From Streptomyces sp. SirexAA-E (lineage in GTDB: Bacteria; Actinomycetota; Actinomycetes; Streptomycetales; Streptomycetaceae): a stretch of DNA of 64,000 nt. Positions 27,110 through 36,124 of this stretch are shown here, piece after piece; position 1 is the stretch's first letter; every line of letters begins with the position of its first letter. The position numbers and the translations under genes are program-made. The notes beneath the pieces were generated by a model. It was not told the origin of the DNA. It made no database searches and worked only from the letters and a program-made list of their open reading frames with translations. The stretch lies in NCBI RefSeq assembly GCF_000177195.2, contig NC_015953.1, positions 5,828,001-5,892,000 of the forward strand. The letters run 5' to 3'.

Positions 27110-28114
27110 ATGGCCGAGGAGACGACCGCCAGAGGCGGGGGAGTGTGGGCAGCCGCTGATCTGCTGACCCCGATGGCCGTCCGGGTGGCGGCGACGCTGC
27201 GGCTGGCCGACCACATTGCCGCGGGCATCCGGACGACCGAGGCGCTGGCCGAGGCCGTGGACGCCGACCAGGACGCGCTGGGGCGGTTGCTGGACCACTT
27301 GGTGACCGCAGGCGTGCTGTCGGGTACCGGCCCCGGCGCATACGGCCTGACGGCCATGGGCCGCCACCTGTGCGAGAGTGAACCCGAGGGGATGCGGGCC
27401 ATACTCGACATCGAAGGAGCGCTGGGCCACGCCGAGTTGAGCCTCGTTCACCTGCTGCACACGGTACGTTCGGGTGAGGCGGCGTTCCCTCGGCAGTACG
27501 GCGTGACGTTCTGGGACGACCTGTCGTCCGACGACGGGCGCGCCGAGTCCTTCGATGCGCTGATGGGAGCCAGGCTGACGGCGCACGCGCCCGCCGTGGC
27601 CGGGGCGTACCCGTGGGGGACACTTCGGCACGTCGTCGACGTCGGTGGTGGCGACGGCAGCATGCTGATTGCCGTTCTGCAGTCCCACCCCGATCTGCGA
27701 GGGACGGTCGTCGACCTGTCCGGTCCTGTGCGCCGGGCCGGGAAGGCCATCGCCGCGGCCGGTCTCGACCATCGGGCCGACACCGTGGCAGGCAGCTTCT
27801 TCGACGCTCTTCCGGCCGGAGCGGACGGATACCTGTTGTCGAGCATCCTGCACAACTGGGACGACGCGGCGGCCGCCCGCATCCTGCGCCGCTGCGCCGA
27901 CGCGGCGCGGACGACGGGGCGCGTGCTCGTCGTGGACTACTTCGGTGACCGGACCGTGCAGACGGAGGGTGACCTGCGCATGCTCGGCTACTTCGGCGGT
28001 CGGCAGCACACCCTTGAGCAACTGGCCGAACTGGCGGGAGCCGTCGGCCTGCACACCACCTCGGTCACGCCGGCCGGCCGTTACTCCGTCGTCGAACTGC
28101 GCGCGGCGCGCTGA
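27110..28114 (+). CDS. SAM-dependent O-methyltransferase (aromatic polyketide type)
   Basis: 334 aa. ATG 27110 with a strong GGAGGAG. N-terminal winged-helix dimerization domain (ALAEAVDADQDALGRLLDHLVTAGVL) and a C-terminal Rossmann fold with the SAM motif HVVDVGGGDGSML; SSILHNWDD is the catalytic region with His. Family of TcmN/DmpM/DnrK-like O-methyltransferases. Expected to methylate a phenolic hydroxyl of the polyketide. Its 3' end overlaps the convergent TetR gene by 34 bp. Confidence 0.85.
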   Translation: MAEETTARGGGVWAAADLLTPMAVRVAATLRLADHIAAGIRTTEALAEAVDADQDALGRLLDHLVTAGVLSGTGPGAYGLTAMGRHLCESEPEGMRAILDIEGALGHAELSLVHLLHTVRSGEAAFPRQYGVTFWDDLSSDDGRAESFDALMGARLTAHAPAVAGAYPWGTLRHVVDVGGGDGSMLIAVLQSHPDLRGTVVDLSGPVRRAGKAIAAAGLDHRADTVAGSFFDALPAGADGYLLSSILHNWDDAAAARILRRCADAARTTGRVLVVDYFGDRTVQTEGDLRMLGYFGGRQHTLEQLAELAGAVGLHTTSVTPAGRYSVVELRAAR

Positions 28115-28902
28115 ACGGTCGCGCGCCGCGTCGCAGGCGGACCACCGTCGGTGTCGCCGACCGGCCGGCGCGCTCCGTTCGTCCCGGTGGCCGTCGAGAA
28201 CCGGGCTTCGATTCCGTCCAGGATGATCGCCAGGCCGTTCTCGAACCGCTCGTCGGCCTCCCCGATCTCGGACACCTGGACCATCCGGCTCAGGTGGGGG
28301 AACTCACCCGTAGCCAGAAGGGACTTGAGGTACGGCTCCATCCGCAGCCGCCAGGCATGACGATCGACGCCGGACCGGTCCGCGTTCGCCCGCTCGGTCA
28401 ACTCGGCCTGTACGGCTCCGCCGACCCAGGAATGGATCAGATTGAGTACGTCGACCGTTTCGTCCATGCCCAGACCGCAGCCGGCGAGAACGGCGAGATC
28501 GCGTTCCATGCCGCGCATGAAGTTGGGGCCCATGATCGGGCGGGTGGCGAGGAGTGGGGCGAGCCAGGGGTGCCGCAGGAAGATCTGCCGACGACGGTGA
28601 GCCAGGGTCGTCAGGTCCGCGCGGAGATCGCCGGTCGGCTCCTGCGGCTCGAAGCCCGTCGCCTCGTCGATCATCACCGTGTAGAGATCCTCCTTGGCCG
28701 GGAGGTAGCGGTAGAGGGTCATCGCACCGGTGCCGAGTCTCTTGGCGATGGCGCGCACCGACGCGGCTTCGATGCCTTCGGAGTCCGCGATGTCGATCGC
28801 CACCGCGGCGATCTGCCCACGGCTGTGCGTCGGCGCGGGGCCTCGCGCCGGCTTCTCCGGTCGCATCCAGATGATTGGTTTCGAGTCCGACACAGCAGCC
28901 AT
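28081..28902 (-). CDS. TetR-family repressor
   Basis: 273 aa. HTH: IEAASVRAIAKRLGTGAMTLYRYLPAKEDLYTVMID. The C-terminal ligand domain resembles the TetR_C class (HPWLAPLLATRPIMGPN). Divergent from the DrrA-like ABC gene, 88 bp apart, with an operator-like inverted repeat between them. An almost identical site lies at the ABC exporter 28 kb away, so it probably represses both export loci until the product or an intermediate appears. ATG 28902; an internal ATG (Met13) is possible. Confidence 0.85.
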   Translation of the reverse strand: MAAVSDSKPIIWMRPEKPARGPAPTHSRGQIAAVAIDIADSEGIEAASVRAIAKRLGTGAMTLYRYLPAKEDLYTVMIDEATGFEPQEPTGDLRADLTTLAHRRRQIFLRHPWLAPLLATRPIMGPNFMRGMERDLAVLAGCGLGMDETVDVLNLIHSWVGGAVQAELTERANADRSGVDRHAWRLRMEPYLKSLLATGEFPHLSRMVQVSEIGEADERFENGLAIILDGIEARFSTATGTNGARRPVGDTDGGPPATRRATVQRAARSSTTE

Positions 28903-28927
28903 CCTACGCGGCCCGCCGCATACTTGC

Positions 28928-28972
28928 GTGCGGTGTACTCAGTTGGCTACGCTAAAATTGCGTACACCGTAC
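28928..28972. promoter_or_regulatory. TetR operator region between tetR-like and drrA-like genes
   Basis: TGCGTACACCGTAC at 28959-28972, and in reverse orientation GTGCGGTGTACTCA at 28928-28941 (11 of 14 matching). A TAAAAT box at 28953-28958 between them is a likely -10 for the ABC gene. The 28959 site recurs at 57372-57385. Confidence 0.6.
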
Positions 28973-28990
28973 TCGGTCAGGGGTTGATGC

Positions 28991-29959
28991 ATGGAAGACG
29001 CGATCGTGTACACCGAGAATCTGCGGAAGCGGTTCGGGGGCGTCGTCGCGCTGGACGGCTTGGACCTGGTGGTGCCGACGCACACCGTCTACGGCCTGCT
29101 CGGCCCCGAGGGCGCGGGCAAGAGCACCACCGTGCGGATCCTGACCACTCTCACCAGGCCCGGCAGCGGACGGGCCGTCGTCGCCGGCTTCGACGTGGCC
29201 CGCAACCCGGCGGACGTGCGGAAGGTGATCGGCCTGGCCGGTCAGGACGCCTCGCTCGACGACGAACTGACCGGCCGGGAGAATTTGCGGATCTTCGGCC
29301 GCCTCTCACGGCTCGGCTCGCGCGGCGCCCGCAGGCGCGCCGACGAGCTGCTGGAACGGTTCGGGCTCGCCCACGCCGGTGACCGGCTCGTCGGCACCTA
29401 TTGCTGTGGCATGCGCCGCCGGATCGACCTGATCGCCGGTCTGTTACGAACTCCCGCCCTGCTCGTCCTCGACGAGCCGACCAGGGGGCTCGACGACCGC
29501 AGCCGCGTCGAGATCTGGGAAAGCGTTCGCCGCCTGGTGGCCGACGGCACCACGGTCCTGCTCACCACCCAGCATCTGGAGGAGGCGGACCGGCTCGCCT
29601 CCGCGGTCGGCGTGATCGACCAAGGCCAACTGATCGCCGAAGGCAGCCCGGCCCAACTCAAGTCCCACATCGGCAGTCGTATCGACGTCGTCGTGGAGTC
29701 GACGGACCATCTGCCCAGTGCCATGGCGCGGCTGGAGAGGCTCACAGGCCGGTGCCCGGAGGCGGACGGAGCGCGCATCGTCGTCGCCGCGGTGGACCCG
29801 ATGCCCACCCTGCCACTGATCGTGAGCGAACTGGACGCGGCCGGTGCGGTGATCCGGAACGTCGGGATCCGTGAACCCGGCCTGGACGACGTCTTCCTGG
29901 CACTGACCGGCAGGAGCATCGAACCGGTGAAACCGGCCGAGGCGCCGGGGACGGCGTGA
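28991..29959 (+). CDS. DrrA-like ABC transporter ATPase, partner lost
   Basis: 322 aa. Daunorubicin-resistance (DrrA) subfamily: Walker A GPEGAGKST (about residues 38-46), Walker B LLVLDEPTRGLD, H-loop TTQHLEEADRLA, and the DrrA C-terminal extension. The ABC signature usually reading YSGGMRRRLDLA is YCCGMRRRIDLI (Cys138-Cys139), unusual and possibly impairing. It has a TTA codon at 29444-29446. Its stop overlaps the start of a degenerate permease (TGATG), so it has lost its DrrB partner here. It may be non-functional, or may serve another permease or a ribosome/DNA-protection role (speculative). Confidence 0.8.
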   Translation: MEDAIVYTENLRKRFGGVVALDGLDLVVPTHTVYGLLGPEGAGKSTTVRILTTLTRPGSGRAVVAGFDVARNPADVRKVIGLAGQDASLDDELTGRENLRIFGRLSRLGSRGARRRADELLERFGLAHAGDRLVGTYCCGMRRRIDLIAGLLRTPALLVLDEPTRGLDDRSRVEIWESVRRLVADGTTVLLTTQHLEEADRLASAVGVIDQGQLIAEGSPAQLKSHIGSRIDVVVESTDHLPSAMARLERLTGRCPEADGARIVVAAVDPMPTLPLIVSELDAAGAVIRNVGIREPGLDDVFLALTGRSIEPVKPAEAPGTA

Positions 29960-30345
29960 TGGACCTCTTGGCCGGCGGTTGGACGCTGACGGTACACACC
30001 TGGGGCGGGTGGTGCGTTCGGCACGGGCCGCGGTCGGCCTGGCAGCGTCGGCCCCGCCCCTCGCGGGGGTGTCCGATGTCCTCGCGCCCGCCGACCGGAC
30101 GCCGGTGCGGCTTCGCGCGTTGTGCGAGTGGAACCCGCTGAACCCATGGGCGACGGCCCTGCGTGAACTGTTCGGCGTCCCGGTCACTTCCCGGGCCCGA
30201 GGCCGCGTGGCCGCTGACCCACCCCGCGACCGCGAGCCTGCTGGGGGCCGGTCTGCCGCTGCTGGTCCTCGTGCCGCTGTCGGCCCGGTCGCTTCGCCCG
30301 CGCCGGACTGCGGATCCGTCCGCGTGGTCCGCCGCCCGAGGGTGC
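29959..30345 (+). pseudogene. DrrB-like ABC permease remnant
   Basis: The reading starts at ATG 29959 overlapping the ATPase stop with MDLLAGGWTLTVHTW, DrrB-like. It then shifts frame to LAASAPPLAGVSDVLAPADR and VRLRALCEWNPLNPWATALR plus ELFG, the conserved end of the DrrB/ABC2 family. It shifts again to WPLTHPATASLLGAGLPLLV, the final membrane helix. The three pieces use three frames, and about 150 residues of membrane core are missing. Clearly a decayed gene, with at least two frameshifts and one internal deletion. The rest, up to 30432, is only the leader of the next gene. Confidence 0.75.
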
Positions 30346-30432
30346 GGCGGACGCGCGGCAGCACATCCAGAACCCGCACGGGTGCGACGCGCCCGTGAGG
30401 AAACCGCTGTTCTCATTCTCGGAGGGACAAAC

Positions 30433-31887
30433 ATGCGTGTAGTGATCGTCGGGGGCGGCACGGTGGGGTTGTGCACGGCCGTCTTCCTCGCCCGTCAAGG
30501 TGTCTCGGTCCATGTGCTGGAGCGCCGGTCACAGGTCAACGACCACCCGCGGGCCTTCGGTATCACCGACCGGTCGGCGGAGATCCTGCGGGAGGCCGGC
30601 ATCGAGATCGAGACGGACCATCTCGTCCGGGGCCTCATGACGGGGTCGAGCCTGGCCGACCTGACCACCGTCACGGCCAAGTTCGAACCGCCGGAGATCG
30701 GCCCGGCGAAGCTGGGAAGCTGCCCGCAGGACCGGGTGGACCGGGCCGCGCTGGCACGGCTGCGGGAGCTCGGCGGGCAGGTCGACTTCGGCAGCGAGGT
30801 GGTCGCGGTGGCGGGAAGCAGTGTCACCACGGCGGACGGCAGGACGGTCACGGGAGACTACGTGATCGCCGCCGACGGAGTCCGCAGCGGGATCCGGGAA
30901 CTGCTCGGCATCGGCGTGACCGGCCCGGGGCCACTGAGCAGCTCACACATGCTCAACGTGCTGTTCCGCGCGGAACTGCCGACCCCGCCGCTGTCCATGA
31001 CGTTCCTGCGCAACGAGCGGGCGTCCGGGATCCTGCTGAAGGTCGACGACACCGGCCGCTGGGTCTTCCACATCCCGAACGGCGACCCGGACACCCCCGT
31101 CGAGCGGATACAGCAGCAGATCCGGGACGCCACCGGCGTCACCGACGTCGAGCCGGAGATCATCAGCCTGCTGCCCTGGTCGTCGACGGCGCGGGTGGCC
31201 GACAGGTTCAGGCAGGGCGACGTCTTCCTCGTGGGTGACGCTGCGCATGTGGTGCCGCCGGTCGGCGGCCTCGGGCTCAACGTGGGTATCGCCGACGGCC
31301 ACAACCTGGCGTGGAAACTGGCTGCCGGCGGTGACGCCCTGCTCGACACCTATGAGGCCGAGCGCCGGCCGGTCGCACTGTTCACCATGCGACAGACCGT
31401 GCTCCGAGCCGAAAACCGGGACCTGCACTGGGACAACGACGCGGGCCGGGCCGCCGACCGGGCAGCCGTGGGCATGGCCGGCATCATGATCCCCGTGATC
31501 GGCTACCGGTACGACTCCCGCGCGGTGATCGACCCGGAACCTCTCTCCGACATGGAGAACCTCGTACTGGACGGGGCACCGGGCAGTCGCCTGCCGCACC
31601 GGTGGCTTCCGGACGGACGGTCCACGGTCGACCTCGTCGACGGGTTCACGCTGATCACCGGGACCGACGCCGGCCACTGGCTGGACGCGGCACGGACCCT
31701 GGGCATCACGGCGCACGCGGTCGAAGGGTGGGCGGAGGCCGCCGGCATCAAGGAGGACGGCGCCGTGCTCGTCCGCCCGGACGGGTTCGTCGGCTGGCGT
31801 ACCGCCACCACGCGTCATGCCGCGGCAACCAGCACCCAACACCTGCGGGACGCGCTCGACCGGATCCTGTGCCGACAGGGAGAGTGA
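30433..31887 (+). CDS. FAD-dependent aromatic polyketide monooxygenase (group A)
   Basis: 484 aa. ATG 30433 with GGAGGGA. FAD-binding GGGTVGLCTAVFLARQG at the N-terminus with ERR at strand 2 end, the middle DG motif (YVIAADGVRSGIR), and FLVGDAAHVVPPVGGLGLNVG, the third FAD motif of class A flavoprotein hydroxylases (PF01494), followed by a thioredoxin-like C-terminal extension. Family members hydroxylate, epoxidize or Baeyer-Villiger-oxidize aromatic polyketides with NAD(P)H and O2. Likely an oxidation of the tri- or tetracyclic core; the exact reaction cannot be told. Confidence 0.85.
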   Translation: MRVVIVGGGTVGLCTAVFLARQGVSVHVLERRSQVNDHPRAFGITDRSAEILREAGIEIETDHLVRGLMTGSSLADLTTVTAKFEPPEIGPAKLGSCPQDRVDRAALARLRELGGQVDFGSEVVAVAGSSVTTADGRTVTGDYVIAADGVRSGIRELLGIGVTGPGPLSSSHMLNVLFRAELPTPPLSMTFLRNERASGILLKVDDTGRWVFHIPNGDPDTPVERIQQQIRDATGVTDVEPEIISLLPWSSTARVADRFRQGDVFLVGDAAHVVPPVGGLGLNVGIADGHNLAWKLAAGGDALLDTYEAERRPVALFTMRQTVLRAENRDLHWDNDAGRAADRAAVGMAGIMIPVIGYRYDSRAVIDPEPLSDMENLVLDGAPGSRLPHRWLPDGRSTVDLVDGFTLITGTDAGHWLDAARTLGITAHAVEGWAEAAGIKEDGAVLVRPDGFVGWRTATTRHAAATSTQHLRDALDRILCRQGE

Positions 31888-32212
31888 CGCGGATCCGTAG
31901 CCGTGGCATGCGGCCGGCACCGGCGCAGTCGGTGCCGGCCGCACGCTGCCCGGGCCCGGGCCCCGACATCCGGGCCGTCTCCGCACGCCCCACCCCTTCG
32001 AGTCGAACCACACACGAACTCGCCTCGATCCGCTGACGCGAGCATCGGCGCGATGTGATGCCTCGACCACCGATCCCGGGCAGACGCGCGCTCACCGCGC
32101 GCTGTTCGCGGACGTTCCCAGCACGAGGGCGAAGGCCGGGCCGGAAGGGATCAGGTTCGAGTGGAACGCGAGGCCGGTCAGGAACCGAACACCGAGGCAG
32201 AGGAGGCGGAGG
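31888..32212 (+). other. Intergenic region, 325 bp
   Basis: Contains the hairpin at 31909-31943 and otherwise nothing recognisable before the GAGGAGG ribosome site (about 32199) of the second P450. A promoter for the P450-KS-CLF run is expected here, but I cannot point to one. Confidence 0.4.
31909..31943 (+). terminator. Hairpin after the flavin monooxygenase gene
   Basis: Perfect 14-bp arms (31909-31922, 31930-31943), 7-nt loop, 22 bp after the stop codon. No T-run. Confidence 0.65.
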
Positions 32213-33412
32213 ATGGATTTCGGCGCTGATCCCTATCCCGAGTACGCGTGGTTACGTGCGGAGGAGCCGGTCCGACAGGTCTTGGAGGGCCGGGGTCTTT
32301 ACGGGCTGCTGGTGACCCGGTACGAGGACGTGCGCAAACTGCTGTCCGATCCCAGGATGAGCAAGGACCCGCGCAACGCACCGCTCGACTGGCAGGAGGC
32401 GGGCAAGGGGAGGCCGCTGGAGGACCGGACCGGACTCGGGACGCACCTGCTGACCACGGACCCGCCCGAACACACGCGGCTGCGTCGGCTGGTGTCGACG
32501 GCCTTCACCGCCCGCCGGGTCGAGGGCCTGCGCGTTCAGGTGCAGGACATCACGGACGGGCTCCTCGACGCGATCGTGCCGCGGGGACGGGCCGAACTGG
32601 TCACCGAGTTCGCGTTCCCGCTGGCGATCACGGTGATCTGCGAGCTGCTGGGAGTCCCCAAAGCGGACCAGGACGTGTTCCGCCAGTGGACGAAGGACTT
32701 CCGGCGGTGGACGAACACGGACTCCGCCCAGGCCGACCGCGGTGACGCGCGGCCGGTCGGACTGCGCGATCTCCTCGAGTACCTGACCCGGCTGGTCGAG
32801 AAGCGCCGACGTGAGCCGGCCGACGGACTGGTCGACGCGTTGATCGCGGCCCGGGACGCCGACGACCGGCTGAACGAGGCCGAATTGCTGTCCATGCTCT
32901 CGCTGCTGCTGGTCGGAGGCTTCGAGACGACGGTCAACCTGATCGGGAACGGCACCCTGGCCCTGCTGCGCCACCCCGACCAGCTCGCCCGGCTGCGCGA
33001 GCGACCCGATCTGGTGGATTCGGCGCTGGAGGAGATGCTCCGGTACGACGGGTCGTTCGAGACGTCGACGTGGCGGTTCCCGCTCGAACCCGTCGAGATA
33101 GCGGGCACGCGCGTCGAGAAGGGGCACCCGGTGCTTCTGTCACTGGCGTCGGCCAACCGGGACGGGGCGAAGTTCTCGGCACCGGACCAGTTCGACGTCA
33201 CCCGTGCGGACAACGCGCACGTGGCCTTCGGACGGGGCGCCCATTTCTGCCTCGGCGCCCCCCTGGCCCGGCTGGAGGGCCGGATCGCGTTCGACGGGCT
33301 GCTGCGCCGGCTGCCCGGCCTCGCGCTGTCCGTACCGCCGGAGCGGTTGCGATGGCAGCGCAGCCTCACGATCCGCGGCCTGGAAGCGCTGCCGGTCACC
33401 TTCGATGCCTGA
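32213..33412 (+). CDS. Cytochrome P450, canonical bacterial type
   Basis: 399 aa; ATG 32213. I-helix LLVGGFETTVNL with acid-Thr pair, EEMLRYD as ExxR, and heme loop VAFGRGAHFCLGAPLARLE. This is the CYP105/107-like soluble class that hydroxylates or epoxidizes secondary metabolites. It has a TTA codon at 32252-32254 near the start, a sign of possible bldA-dependent translation. Followed by the KS-alpha gene after 99 bp, so likely co-transcribed with the minimal PKS. Confidence 0.85.
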   Translation: MDFGADPYPEYAWLRAEEPVRQVLEGRGLYGLLVTRYEDVRKLLSDPRMSKDPRNAPLDWQEAGKGRPLEDRTGLGTHLLTTDPPEHTRLRRLVSTAFTARRVEGLRVQVQDITDGLLDAIVPRGRAELVTEFAFPLAITVICELLGVPKADQDVFRQWTKDFRRWTNTDSAQADRGDARPVGLRDLLEYLTRLVEKRRREPADGLVDALIAARDADDRLNEAELLSMLSLLLVGGFETTVNLIGNGTLALLRHPDQLARLRERPDLVDSALEEMLRYDGSFETSTWRFPLEPVEIAGTRVEKGHPVLLSLASANRDGAKFSAPDQFDVTRADNAHVAFGRGAHFCLGAPLARLEGRIAFDGLLRRLPGLALSVPPERLRWQRSLTIRGLEALPVTFDA

Positions 33413-33511
33413 CCTCGGCATCGAAGAGTCCGTTTACCCACCATGGACCGTTGTCAGGAAAGAGACCCACATGCCGAATGCAGCAGTCAGCGCGCGAACG
33501 GTGAGGGCGCG

Positions 33512-34777
33512 ATGAACCGCCGGATCGCGATCACGGGGATCGGAGTACGCGCCCCGGGCGGTGGAAACGCCAAGGAGTTCTGGAAACTGATCTCGTCGGG
33601 CACCTCGGCCATACGCACCATCTCGCTCTTCGACGCGTCCGGTCACCGCTCCCGTATCGCGGGTGAGTGCGACTTCGACCCGGTCGCGGAGGGACTGTCC
33701 GCGCAGGAGATCCGGCGCATGGACCGCAGCGCGCAGCTCGCCGTGGCCGCGACGAGGGAAGCGGTCGCGGACGCCGGCCTCGACCTGGCCGAGACCGACC
33801 CCCACCGCTGCGGGGTCAGTGTCGGCAGCGCCATCGGCGGCACGATGAGCCTGGACCGGGAGTACAACGTGCTGTCCGACGGCGGACGCAAGTGGCTCCT
33901 CGACCACGAGTACGCGGTGCCGCACCTGTACAACTATCTCGTCCCGACGTCGATCGCCGCGGACGTGGCCTGGACGGCCGGGGCTGAAGGTCCCGTGTCG
34001 CTGGTGTCCACGGGATGCACCGCGGGCATCGAGTCGGTGTCCCACGCGGCACGGCTGATTCGTGAAGGCTCCGCCGACGTGATGCTGGCCGGTGGCTCGG
34101 ACGCGTCCGTCTCACCGATCTGCGTCGCCTGCTTCGACGCGATCAAGGCGACGACGCCTCGTAACGACGAACCGGCGACCGCGTCCCGTCCCTTCGACCG
34201 CAGCCGGAACGGCTTCGTGCTCGCCGAGGGCAGCGCGATGCTGGTGCTGGAGGAGCTGAACCACGCCAGGGCACGTGGCGCGCACATCTACGCGGAGATC
34301 GGCGGATGGGACGTGCGTGCCAACGCCTACCACATGACCGGACTCAGGACAGAAGGCGCCGAACTGGCCAAGGCCATCGAGGTGGCGCTGCGGATGGCCG
34401 GGCGCGTGCCCGACCAGGTCGACTACGTGAACGCGCACGGCTCCGGCACGAAACAGAACGACAGCCACGAGACCGACGCGTTCAAGCGCAGTCTCGGCGA
34501 CCACGCCTACCGGACACCGGTCAGTTCGATCAAGTCGATGATCGGCCACTCGCTGGGCGCGATCGGCTCGATCGAGATCGCGGCGTGCGCGATGGCCATC
34601 GAAGCCGGACTGGTTCCGCCGACGGCCAACCTCCACGAGCCCGACCCGGAGCTGGGTCTCGACTACGTGCCGCTGACGGCGCGGCAGGCGGATCTGCGGA
34701 CGGTGCTCAAAGTGGGCAGCGGCTTCGGTGGTTTCCAGAGCGCCATGGTGCTGACCAAGGGGGGATCCGATGAGTAG
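33512..34777 (+). CDS. Type II PKS ketosynthase alpha
   Basis: 421 aa. ATG 33512 (MNRRIAITGIGV) is preferred; an upstream in-frame ATG at 33443 adds a non-homologous leader. Active-site Cys169 in VSTGCTAGIES, His in NAHGSGTKQND and in MIGHSLGAIGS. Condenses malonyl-ACP units with the CLF to build the poly-beta-keto chain. Overlaps the CLF gene by 8 bp, the standard coupling for this heterodimer. TAG stop. Confidence 0.95.
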   Translation: MNRRIAITGIGVRAPGGGNAKEFWKLISSGTSAIRTISLFDASGHRSRIAGECDFDPVAEGLSAQEIRRMDRSAQLAVAATREAVADAGLDLAETDPHRCGVSVGSAIGGTMSLDREYNVLSDGGRKWLLDHEYAVPHLYNYLVPTSIAADVAWTAGAEGPVSLVSTGCTAGIESVSHAARLIREGSADVMLAGGSDASVSPICVACFDAIKATTPRNDEPATASRPFDRSRNGFVLAEGSAMLVLEELNHARARGAHIYAEIGGWDVRANAYHMTGLRTEGAELAKAIEVALRMAGRVPDQVDYVNAHGSGTKQNDSHETDAFKRSLGDHAYRTPVSSIKSMIGHSLGAIGSIEIAACAMAIEAGLVPPTANLHEPDPELGLDYVPLTARQADLRTVLKVGSGFGGFQSAMVLTKGGSDE

Positions 34778-36020
34778 GGCAGTTCCGGGGAGCGACGACG
34801 GCACGACGCCGGCGCCCCCTCGCGCAGTGATCACCGGTATCGGGGTGGTCGCGCCGAACGGGTTCGACGCCGACGAGTACTGGGACGCCGTCCTCCACGG
34901 GCGCGGAGGCATAGACCGGATCACCCGGTTCGACCCGGCGCAGTACCCCGCCACGTTGGCGGGTGAGGTGCCCGACTACGACGTACGCGCGTACATCCCC
35001 AGCCGTCTGGTGCCGCAGACCGATCAGACCACCCGACTGGTGCTGATCGCTGCGGACGCGGCGGTTCGGGACTCCGCCCTGGATCCGACCGCCCTCCCGG
35101 ACGACCAGGTCGGCATCGTCACCGGCCTCTCCGCAGGCGGGCTCGAGTACAGCCAGCGCGAGCTGGAGAAGCTCTGGAGCCTCGGCAGTGATCATGTGAG
35201 CGCCTATCTCTCGTTCTCCTGGTTCTACGCGGTGAACACCGGGCAGATCTCCATCAGGCATGGGTGGCACGGCCCCGGTGGCGTCCTGACCGGGAACACC
35301 AGCGGCCTGGACGCCATGGCGCAGGCCCGCCGTTACGTGGCCGACGGCTTGCCGGTGGTGATGTGCGGTGCGGTGGAGAGCGCGATGTGCCCGCTCGGGT
35401 TGACGATCGAGCTGACCACCGGCCACATGAGCACGGTCGACGACCGGACCCGGGCCTACCTGCCGTTCGACACCGCCGCGTCCGGCTACGTGCCTGGAGA
35501 AGGCGGAGCCATGGTCGTGGTCGAGGAGGTCGGACACGCGAACGGTCGGGGTGTTCAGCCGTACTGCGAAATCGCCGGGTATGCCACCACTTTCGACCCC
35601 CGGCCCGGCTCGGCACGCGAGCCCGGGCTGCGGCGGGCGATCGAGTCCGCGCTGTCGGACGCCGGTGTGACGCCGGCCGAGGTCGACGTCGTGTTCGCGG
35701 ACGCGGCCGGGGTCGGCACACTCGACCGCGCGGAAGCCACCGCCGTCACCGCCGTGTTCGGTCCACGGGGTGTTCCGGTGACCGCGCCGAAGACGATGAC
35801 CGGCCGGCTGTACTCCGGTGGCCCGGCGCTCGACGTGGCCACGGCGTCGTTGAGCATGCGGCACGGTGTCATCCCGCCCATGATCAATGTGACCGACCCC
35901 GTTCGGTCCGACCAGCTCGACCTGGTACTCGGACGGCCGAGGGAAACGACCGTGTCCACCGCTCTGGTGCTGGCCCGCAGTGACGGCATCAACTCCGCGA
36001 TGGTGTTGAAGGCGGTGTGA
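34770..36020 (+). CDS. Type II PKS chain-length factor (KS-beta)
   Basis: 416 aa. Homologous to KS-alpha but without the nucleophile: at the Cys position the sequence is LTGNTSGLDA, Asn176, where most CLFs carry Gln. Pairs with KS-alpha, decarboxylates or gates the chain and sets its length. Starts within the KS-alpha gene (ATG 34770). The Asn may mean that malonyl decarboxylation for self-priming is weak, as expected if the chain is primed externally by the type I synthase; this is an inference. Ends just before a 23-bp hairpin. Confidence 0.9.
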   Translation: MSRAVPGSDDGTTPAPPRAVITGIGVVAPNGFDADEYWDAVLHGRGGIDRITRFDPAQYPATLAGEVPDYDVRAYIPSRLVPQTDQTTRLVLIAADAAVRDSALDPTALPDDQVGIVTGLSAGGLEYSQRELEKLWSLGSDHVSAYLSFSWFYAVNTGQISIRHGWHGPGGVLTGNTSGLDAMAQARRYVADGLPVVMCGAVESAMCPLGLTIELTTGHMSTVDDRTRAYLPFDTAASGYVPGEGGAMVVVEEVGHANGRGVQPYCEIAGYATTFDPRPGSAREPGLRRAIESALSDAGVTPAEVDVVFADAAGVGTLDRAEATAVTAVFGPRGVPVTAPKTMTGRLYSGGPALDVATASLSMRHGVIPPMINVTDPVRSDQLDLVLGRPRETTVSTALVLARSDGINSAMVLKAV

Positions 36021-36021
36021 A

Positions 36022-36070
36022 GAAGGACGCCGGTGGCAGCCGTCCGCGACGGCTGCCACCGGCGTCCTTC
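36022..36070. terminator. Strong bidirectional hairpin between CLF and KASIII-like genes
   Basis: Perfect 23-bp stem (36022-36044 with 36048-36070) and a 3-nt loop, starting 2 bp after the CLF stop and 54 bp from the convergent KASIII-like stop. Confidence 0.85.
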
Positions 36071-36124
36071 CCGGACGAGGCATCTGCCGGTGACGCCGGC
36101 ACCCCCGACCCGGCATCGCCCGGT

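Noticed and set aside
33443-33511. N-terminal extension of the KS-alpha gene
   Set aside because: The extra residues do not match the family, and MNRRIAITG at 33512 is the standard start.
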